From Xenophilus aerolatus (GTDB taxonomy: Bacteria > Pseudomonadota > Gammaproteobacteria > Burkholderiales > Burkholderiaceae_C): a DNA stretch of 64,000 bases. The notes under the pieces were generated by a model that was not told the origin of the DNA, made no database searches, and saw only the letters and a program-made list of their open reading frames with translations. The stretch's first letter is position 1. The number at the start of each line of letters is the position of its first letter. The stretch spans positions 186,001 to 250,000 of the forward strand of contig QAIB01000004.1 of assembly GCA_030418545.1 (NCBI GenBank), given 5' to 3'. Of the stretch, positions 59,076 to 64,000 are shown piece after piece. A program made the position numbers and the translations under genes.

Positions 59076-59143
59076 CGCGCGACAGTGCAGGCGCCCCCCT
59101 TCCGCCAGAATGCGCCTTTGCGTCTCCCTCGACCCTCTTGCCC

Positions 59144-59653
59144 GTGACCCCTCCCCGCCGCGCACAGGCGCCCTCCTTCTCGACCGCGGAGTTCCGCGCG
59201 GCACTGGGCATGTTCGCCACCGGCGTGACCATCGTGACCGCACGCAGCGCCGACGGCACGCGCATCGGGCTCACCGCCAACTCCTTCAACTCGGTGTCGC
59301 TCGAGCCACCGCTCGTGCTCTGGAGCCTGGCGCGCGCCTCGGGCTCCATGCCTACGCTGGGCACCGGCTCGCACTACGCCATCAACGTGCTGGCCGCCGA
59401 CCAGAAGGAACTGGCCGAACGCTTCGCGCGCCGCTCGGCCGATCGCTTCCAGGGCGTGGACTTCACCGACGGCGTGGCCGGCGCGCCGCTGCTCGCCGGC
59501 GCGGTGGCGGTGTTCGAATGCTTCAACCGCAGCCGCTACGAGGAAGGCGACCACGTCATCTTCGTCGGCGAGGTGGAGCGCTGCACCCACCGTGTCGGCG
59601 TGCCGCCGCTGCTCTTCCACGGCGGGCATTTCTACACCGAGCATCCGCTCTGA
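59144..59653 (+). CDS. Flavin reductase-like (HpaC-type) protein
   Basis: This 169-residue protein is of the flavin reductase-like FMN-binding split-barrel family. Landmarks are FSTAEFRAALGMFATGVTIV, GTRIGLTANSFNSVSLEPPL (flavin contact), YAINVLAADQKELAERFA and the C-terminal HGGHFYTEHPL. Such proteins reduce FMN or FAD with NAD(P)H and usually supply a monooxygenase. The start is the GTG at 59144, which gives the family length; the open frame further upstream is the translation of repeats. The CinA-type gene starts four bases after its stop. No monooxygenase partner is adjacent. Confidence 0.88.
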   Translation: MTPPRRAQAPSFSTAEFRAALGMFATGVTIVTARSADGTRIGLTANSFNSVSLEPPLVLWSLARASGSMPTLGTGSHYAINVLAADQKELAERFARRSADRFQGVDFTDGVAGAPLLAGAVAVFECFNRSRYEEGDHVIFVGEVERCTHRVGVPPLLFHGGHFYTEHPL

Positions 59654-59657
59654 CCCC

Positions 59658-60185
59658 ATGAGCGATCCAGCCGCCCTGCCCCCGCTCCACACGCTGGCGC
59701 ACGACGTGGCGGCGCTGCTCAAGGCTCGCCGCGAAACCGTCGCCGTGGCCGAATCGTCGGCCGGCGGACTCGTCTCGGCGGCGCTGCTGGCGGTGCCCGG
59801 TGCGTCGGCCTACTTCCTGGGCGGCGCCGTGGTCTATTCGCGCCGCGCGGGCAAGGCGCTCATGGGCCTCACGGCCGCCGACATGGAAGGCATGCGCGCC
59901 GAGACCGAGCCCTACGCCCGCATGATGGCCGCGCGCGTGCGCGACATGCACCGCGCGACCTGGGGCCTGTGCGAAAGCGGCGCGGCCGGCCCCTCGGGCA
60001 GCCCCTACGGCGATGCGCCCGGCCATGTGTGCGTGGCCGTGGCAGGTGGCCCCGAAGGCGGCATCGTGCACAGCCGCACGCTGGCCACGGGGCTGCCGGA
60101 CCGCCCCGCCAACATGGACCTGTTCGCGCGCGAGCTGCTGCGGCAGTTCGACGAGCTGCTGCGCAGCCTGGCCGCGGCCCCCTGA
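59658..60185 (+). CDS. CinA C-terminal domain (nicotinamide-nucleotide amidase-like) protein
   Basis: This 175-residue stand-alone CinA_C domain has VAVAESSAGGLVSAALLAVP at the active-site Ser region, FLGGAVVYSRRAGKALMGL and WGLCESGAAGPSGSPYGDAP. PncC enzymes of this family deamidate NMN to nicotinate mononucleotide in pyridine-nucleotide recycling. Here Glu-Ser-Ser replaces the usual Glu-Ser-Cys, and the helical linker is shortened, so the activity is less certain. The ATG at 59658 follows the flavin reductase stop. Confidence 0.8.
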   Translation: MSDPAALPPLHTLAHDVAALLKARRETVAVAESSAGGLVSAALLAVPGASAYFLGGAVVYSRRAGKALMGLTAADMEGMRAETEPYARMMAARVRDMHRATWGLCESGAAGPSGSPYGDAPGHVCVAVAGGPEGGIVHSRTLATGLPDRPANMDLFARELLRQFDELLRSLAAAP

Positions 60186-60209
60186 CAGGGCATCGGACCC
60201 ACAGCGCCG

Positions 60210-61100
60210 CTACGGCGCGAAGGCCCGCACGTGCGCCACCAGCGCCCGGAGCTTGCGCGGCGGGTTGCGGCGGTTCGGGAAGTACAGGAAGAAGCCGGGG
60301 AAGTGCGGCAGGTAGCCGTCCAGCACCGACACCAGCTCACCGCGGTCGAGGTACGGCCTGAAGGTCTCTTCCATGCCGATGGTGATGCCGCCACCGGCCA
60401 GCGCCGTGCGGATCATCAGCAGCATGTCGTTGGTCGTGACGCGCGGCGCCACCGTCAGGTCGAAGTCGCGCCCCTCCTCGCGGAATTCCCATCGATAGGG
60501 CGCAGCCTCGGGCGCGGGCCGCCAGCCGATGCAGCAGTGCGACAGCAGATCGCGCGGATGCTTCGGCGTGCCGTGCTGCGCCAGGTAATCGGGCGTGGCC
60601 ACCACCACCTGCCGCTGCGGCCCGGTCAGCGGGATGGCGACCATGTCCTGTTCGATCACCTCGCCCAGCCGCACGCCCGCATCGAAGCCCTGCGCCACGA
60701 TGTCCGATTCGTCGTCCGTCACCGTCACGTCCAGCGTGACGCCCGGATGGGCCTGCACGAAGGAGGCGATCAGCGGCCCCGACAGGAAGCGTTCCGCGAT
60801 CGAGGTGGCGGCCACCCGCAGCAGCCCACGCGCGGGGCCTTCGGCACCGGCTTCCTCCAGCGCGGCACCGACCGTGGAAAGCGGGCCGGCGATCTGCCGG
60901 TGCAGCTGTTCGCCCGCTTCGGTCAGCCGCACGTGGCGCGTGGTGCGCTGCACCAGCGCGATCCCCAGGCCGTCTTCCAGCCGCCGGATGCCCTGGCTCA
61001 CGGCCGAGCGCGTCACGCCCAGGTGGTCCGCGGCGGCGCGAAAGTTCTGCTCCTTCGCGACCGCGATGAAGAAGCGCAGCAGGTTGAGGTCGGCGTCCAT
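60210..61100 (-). CDS. LysR-family transcriptional regulator
   Basis: This 296-residue LysR protein begins MDADLNLLRFFIAVAKEQNF. Its winged helix is RAAADHLGVTRSAVSQGIRR, and its effector domain includes GLLRVAATSIAERFLSGPLI, DIVAQGFDAGVRLGEVIEQD and FPGFFLYFPNRRNPPRKLRA. It belongs to the large LysR subgroup with QGFDAGVRLGE. The start is the ATG at 61100. It diverges from the Atu4866-domain gene with a 75-base gap, which suggests that it controls that gene and the SDR gene. Confidence 0.92.
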   Translation of the reverse strand: MDADLNLLRFFIAVAKEQNFRAAADHLGVTRSAVSQGIRRLEDGLGIALVQRTTRHVRLTEAGEQLHRQIAGPLSTVGAALEEAGAEGPARGLLRVAATSIAERFLSGPLIASFVQAHPGVTLDVTVTDDESDIVAQGFDAGVRLGEVIEQDMVAIPLTGPQRQVVVATPDYLAQHGTPKHPRDLLSHCCIGWRPAPEAAPYRWEFREEGRDFDLTVAPRVTTNDMLLMIRTALAGGGITIGMEETFRPYLDRGELVSVLDGYLPHFPGFFLYFPNRRNPPRKLRALVAHVRAFAP

Positions 61101-61129
61101 TGGAAAGCAATGCTAACCAACGCAGTCAC

Positions 61130-61149
61130 TCCAGAAGGAGTTCTCTGGA
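61130..61149. promoter_or_regulatory. Inverted repeat TCCAGA-N8-TCTGGA in the LysR/Atu4866 divergent gap
   Basis: A six-base exact inverted repeat lies midway between the divergent LysR gene and the Atu4866-domain gene, 27 bases upstream of the latter. This is a possible LysR binding site or promoter element. Confidence 0.4.
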
Positions 61150-61175
61150 CGGCCCCGCTTTCCTAGAGTCCAGGC

Positions 61176-61655
61176 ATGACTTCACGAACCCCCTCCTCCG
61201 ATGCCACGCGGCGGCTGCCGCCCCCTTCGCAAACACTGCTTCCGCAGCCCGCGCGCCGGGCCGTTACCGGGCTGGTGACGCTGTGCGCGGCGCTGTCCGC
61301 CAGTGCCGAGGCGCAGCCGTGCGCGTCCGCGCCGCAGCCGCCCCGCACGCTCCCGGCGTCCTCTGCCGCCGCCGAGCACCCCTACCTGGGCCTGTGGGTG
61401 ACCGACGACGGCCATGTGCGCCACCAGCTGCTGCCGGGCGGCCGCTATGACGAGGCGCGCGGCACCCGCGAAAGCGCGTACCGCGGCCGCTACGTCGTCA
61501 CCGGCACGCACATCGACTACGTCGACGACACGGGCTTCACCGCCGACGGCGACTTCATCGACGGCGTGCTCCATCACGGCGGCATGGTGCTGCGGCGCGT
61601 GCCGCCCGCCGCACAGGCACGGCCGCGCAGTCCGAATGCGCCGGCTTCGTGCTGA
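61176..61655 (+). CDS. Atu4866-domain protein, exported
   Basis: This 159-residue protein has a hydrophobic segment (AVTGLVTLCAALSASAEAQ) that looks like a signal sequence after an unusually long, Pro/Arg-rich start. The Atu4866 domain follows (about 68-145): YLGLWVTDDGHVRHQLLPGG, RYDEARGTRESAYRGRYVVT and DYVDDTGFTADGDFIDGVL. The domain is of unknown function. It is followed by the SDR gene after 34 bases. The start at 61176 is the first ATG; a later start closer to the hydrophobic segment cannot be excluded. Confidence 0.82.
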   Translation: MTSRTPSSDATRRLPPPSQTLLPQPARRAVTGLVTLCAALSASAEAQPCASAPQPPRTLPASSAAAEHPYLGLWVTDDGHVRHQLLPGGRYDEARGTRESAYRGRYVVTGTHIDYVDDTGFTADGDFIDGVLHHGGMVLRRVPPAAQARPRSPNAPASC

Positions 61656-61689
61656 GTCCCTTCCTTCTTTCCATTCCAGGAGTTCCTTC

Positions 61690-62424
61690 ATGACCCACTC
61701 CCTTTCCAAAGTCGTCCTCGTCACCGGCGCCAGCAGCGGCATCGGTGAAGCCACGGCACGCCTGCTCGCCCACAGCGGCGCCACGGTGCTGCTGGGCGCG
61801 CGCCGCGTCGAGCGGCTGGAGCGCATCGTCGCGGACATCGTGGCGGCAGGCGGCGTCGCCGAAGCGCGCGCCCTCGACGTGACGCGCCGCGAGGACGTGC
61901 AGGCCTTCGCGGACCACGCCGTCGCACGCTTCGGCCGCATCGACGTGCTGGTCAACAACGCCGGCGTCATGCCGCTGTCGCCCCTCGCCGCCCTGCGGGT
62001 CGACGAGTGGGACCGCATGATCGACGTGAACATCCGCGGCGTGCTGCATGGCATCGCCGCCGTGCTGCCGACGATGCAGGCGCAGGGCGGCGGCCAGGTG
62101 GTGAACGTGGCGTCCATCGGCGCCCATGCGGTGTCGCCCACCGCGGCCGTCTACTGCGCCACCAAGTACGCCGTCTGGGCGCTTTCCGAAGGGCTGCGGC
62201 AGGAGCATTCGGACATCCGCGTCACCACCATCAGCCCGGGCGTGACGGAATCCGAGCTGGCGGAGACCATTTCCGACGCGCAGGGCCGCGAAGAGATGAA
62301 GGCCTTCCGGGCCGTGGCCATCGGCGCGGACGCCATCGCACGCGCGATCCGCTTCGCCATCGAGCAGCCCGCGGACGTGGACACGAGCGAGATCATCATG
62401 CGGCCCACGGCCAGCCCGCACTGA
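61690..62424 (+). CDS. Short-chain dehydrogenase/reductase
   Basis: This 244-residue classical SDR has the cofactor motif VLVTGASSGIGEATARLLA (TGxxxGxG), DVLVNNAGVMPLSP (NNAG), catalytic Ser in NVASIGAHAVS and the Y-x-x-x-K pair in AVYCATKYAVWALSEGL. ARRVERL after the first loop suggests NADP preference. The ATG at 61690 has AGGAG seven bases upstream. It probably shares a transcript with the Atu4866-domain gene. Its substrate is unknown. Confidence 0.93.
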   Translation: MTHSLSKVVLVTGASSGIGEATARLLAHSGATVLLGARRVERLERIVADIVAAGGVAEARALDVTRREDVQAFADHAVARFGRIDVLVNNAGVMPLSPLAALRVDEWDRMIDVNIRGVLHGIAAVLPTMQAQGGGQVVNVASIGAHAVSPTAAVYCATKYAVWALSEGLRQEHSDIRVTTISPGVTESELAETISDAQGREEMKAFRAVAIGADAIARAIRFAIEQPADVDTSEIIMRPTASPH

Positions 62425-62448
62425 AAAGCGCGCGGCCCGACGCGCCCG

Positions 62449-63375
62449 TCAGCCCGCCTTGCCGTAGGTCGCGTCGAAGCGCGACTGCAGGTAGGCCTGC
62501 GTGGTGATGGGCGCGTGGCGCGGCGCCTCGCCGGGCGGCACGCAGCTCGGGATCGCGCTGACCAGCGCATCGGGGTTCGGGTCGAGGAAGAGCGCGATCG
62601 AATAGCGCTCGCGTGCGGGCCGCAGCACGCGGTGCGGCGTCGACAGGTACACGTCGTTGGTCCAGCGCATGAGGCAGTCGCCGATGTTGCAGACGAAGGC
62701 GCCGGGCAGCGGCGGCACGTCGATCCACGCGTCGCGCCCGCGGCCCTGCACCTGCAGGCCCGAGACGCCGTCGGTGGCCAGCAGCGTGACGTTGCCGTAG
62801 TCGGTGTGGGCCCCCGCGCCGATGCCGTCGTCGTGCGCCGCATCCGCGCTGGCCGGGTAGTGCAGCAGGCGCAGCGTGGCCAGGGGCCGGTCGATCTTGT
62901 CGTCGAAGAAATCCTCGGCCAGCCCGAGGTCGAGCGCGAAGGCGTGGTGCAGCCGGCGCGCTGCCGCCAACGTGGCATCGAAATACGCCTGCACCTGCTC
63001 GCGCCAGCCGGGCAGCGCGGGCCAGGCATTGGGCGGGCGCGTGGCCTCGTCGGTCCAGATGAGGTTGAAGGCCTCCTTCTGGTCGGCGCCGCGGTGCTCG
63101 TCCAGCGCCTCGACGCCGGTGCCCACATAGCCGCGGTTGTGGCTCAGGCTCGCATACGCAAGCGCCTGCTTGGCCGCCATCGGCTGGGCGAAGAAGGCAG
63201 CGCTGGCCGCGAAGGTGCCGTCCACGACGGCGGCCGGCACGCCATGGCCGGTGATGGCGAAGAAGCCGATGCCGCGGCAGGCGGCGCCGACCTCGGCCGC
63301 GACGGCGCGGCGGGCGGCGGCATCGTCGCCCGCGAGGGGCGACACGTCGATGACGGGAATGGAGGTGCTGCTCAT
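62449..63375 (-). CDS. 2-oxoglutarate/Fe(II)-type oxygenase, isopenicillin N synthase family
   Basis: This 308-residue oxygenase begins IPVIDVSPLAGDDAAARRAV (the DIOX_N region). The iron ligands are His and Asp in GAGAHTDYGNVTLLATDGV and His in YLSTPHRVLRPA. RYSIALFLDPNPD carries the R-x-S that binds the co-substrate carboxylate. The start was set at 63375 (MSSTSIPVID). A GntR-type regulator gene ends 19 bases upstream on the same strand and may be its regulator. The substrate is unknown. Confidence 0.92.
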   Translation of the reverse strand: MSSTSIPVIDVSPLAGDDAAARRAVAAEVGAACRGIGFFAITGHGVPAAVVDGTFAASAAFFAQPMAAKQALAYASLSHNRGYVGTGVEALDEHRGADQKEAFNLIWTDEATRPPNAWPALPGWREQVQAYFDATLAAARRLHHAFALDLGLAEDFFDDKIDRPLATLRLLHYPASADAAHDDGIGAGAHTDYGNVTLLATDGVSGLQVQGRGRDAWIDVPPLPGAFVCNIGDCLMRWTNDVYLSTPHRVLRPARERYSIALFLDPNPDALVSAIPSCVPPGEAPRHAPITTQAYLQSRFDATYGKAG

Positions 63376-63394
63376 GGGTGGATGGCGTGTCGGT

Positions 63395-64000
63395 TCAACG
63401 TTGCAGGGCCAGGCGGTAGCGGAAGGTGTCGGCGCGGTACACCGCCGTCTCGACATGCACCGGCTCGCCGGAATCGCTGTAGACGATGCGCTGCACTTCC
63501 AGCACCGGCGCGCCGGGCTCGATCTGCAGCAGCTTCGCATCGGCGGGCCGGGCCACGCCGGCGCCGATCTCGAGTTCGGCGCGGCCGATGGCCAGGCCGC
63601 CCTCGTGCTCGAAGACCTCGATCAGGTCGCGGCGCGAGAAGTCCACGCGGCCCAGCTTCTCGCCCAGGGCCGGGCGCAGCCACGAGGTGTTGACCGAGAG
63701 CGGCTCGCGCTCCAGGTAGCGCAGCGTCTGCAACTGGAAGACCGGCTCGCCGGTGCGCAGCTGGAGCTGGGCGGCGACAGCGGCAGTCGCCTTGAGCTGC
63801 CGCCAGGCGAGGCGGCGGTTGCTCACCGACCCGCCCTCGCCGCCCAGCGCCTCATGCAGGCCCTGCAGCCGGTTCAGGCTCTGCGACGCCTTGGAATGGG
63901 ACACGAACGCCCCTTTTCCGTGCAGCTTGACGATCAGCCCGTCGGCCTGCAACGCAGCCAAGGCCTGCCGCACGGTGATGCGGCTGACGCCGTGCTCGGC
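63395..64000 (-). CDS. GntR-family regulator with UTRA domain, 5' end beyond the window
   Basis: About 201 C-terminal residues are visible and the start lies past the right edge. The remaining helix-turn-helix reads EHGVSRITVRQALAALQADG, followed by the wing GLIVKLHGKGAFVSH. The UTRA effector domain has VFQLQTLRYLEREPLSVNTS, DLIEVFEHEGGLAIGRAELE and VLEVQRIVYSDSGEPVHVET. UTRA domains bind small ligands that control DNA binding. It is followed by the 2-oxoglutarate-type oxygenase gene after 19 bases, so it probably regulates it. Confidence 0.92.
   Translation of the reverse strand, partial: AEHGVSRITVRQALAALQADGLIVKLHGKGAFVSHSKASQSLNRLQGLHEALGGEGGSVSNRRLAWRQLKATAAVAAQLQLRTGEPVFQLQTLRYLEREPLSVNTSWLRPALGEKLGRVDFSRRDLIEVFEHEGGLAIGRAELEIGAGVARPADAKLLQIEPGAPVLEVQRIVYSDSGEPVHVETAVYRADTFRYRLALQR

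Noticed and set aside
58487-59143. N-terminal extension of the flavin reductase and small frames in the inverted repeat
   Set aside because: They translate the two arms of the repeat (the same peptide fragments occur on both strands) and have no domain. The family length is reached from the GTG at 59144.

Overview
The window looks like chromosome from a high-GC betaproteobacterium, most likely Burkholderiales, family Comamonadaceae, close to Variovorax. This is an inference. It rests on the GC-rich coding style, a SAH riboswitch in front of a split metH, Liv-type transporters with a fused LivH-LivM permease, a hut operon with a HutC repressor, and several families of GC-rich intergenic hairpin repeats. 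No rRNA, tRNA, CRISPR array, insertion sequence or phage gene was seen.

Region 1 (1-19,808) is mainly a catabolic island that I read as a nicotinate/nicotinamide pathway of hybrid type. On the minus strand, from 16,748 down to 1,298, lie a 6-hydroxynicotinate reductase homologue, a UPF0280 (ApbE-like) protein, two paralogous 'amino acid synthesis' family proteins, a Liv-type ABC transporter with its binding protein, a Tat-exported nicotinamidase-like hydrolase, a second binding protein, and a two-subunit molybdenum hydroxylase (2Fe-2S subunit plus a molybdopterin subunit fused to a triheme cytochrome c, NicA/NicB type). Divergent on the plus strand are a ferredoxin-NADP reductase, a TetR regulator and an enamidase homologue. 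The predicted flow is nicotinamide to nicotinate to 6-hydroxynicotinate to tetrahydro-6-oxonicotinate to 2-formylglutarate. That is the reductive chemistry known from Eubacterium barkeri, here joined to an aerobic-type hydroxylase. A FAH-family gene is cut by the left edge.

Region 2 (19,896-32,359) holds a BrkB/YihY membrane protein and a GtrABC-like three-gene lipid-linked glycosylation module. These lie downstream of the B12-dependent half of methionine synthase, which is preceded by a SAH riboswitch. A PACE-type efflux gene with a divergent LysR regulator and a proline-rich SH3 protein separate this half from the homocysteine-binding half of methionine synthase. A fatty acid desaturase and a second SH3 protein follow.

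Region 3 (32,415-43,690) is a complete histidine utilisation locus. It has a NitT/TauT-type ABC transporter, hutC, hutH, hutU, hutD, hutI, hutF and hutG, and three candidate HutC operators of the form CTGTnTATACAn. The HutF/HutG route gives glutamate plus formate.

Region 4 (43,870-64,000) is a mixed housekeeping and accessory stretch: recQ, a tandem AAA+ ATPase, threonine ammonia-lyase, GTP-type PEP carboxykinase with a strong terminator, two small genes sharing an unusual palindromic upstream motif, LysR, TetR and metallophosphoesterase genes, a phospholipase-D lipoprotein, a SpmA-SpmB-like fusion, a flavin reductase with a CinA C-terminal-domain protein, a LysR/Atu4866-domain/SDR trio, a 2-oxoglutarate/Fe(II)-type oxygenase and a truncated GntR regulator. 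A 0.7-kb gene-free stretch at 58,430-59,143 contains a large inverted repeat.

At least four dispersed repeat families occur. Two of their copies have become part of proteins: a low-complexity insert in the molybdopterin subunit, and the N-terminus of HutC.
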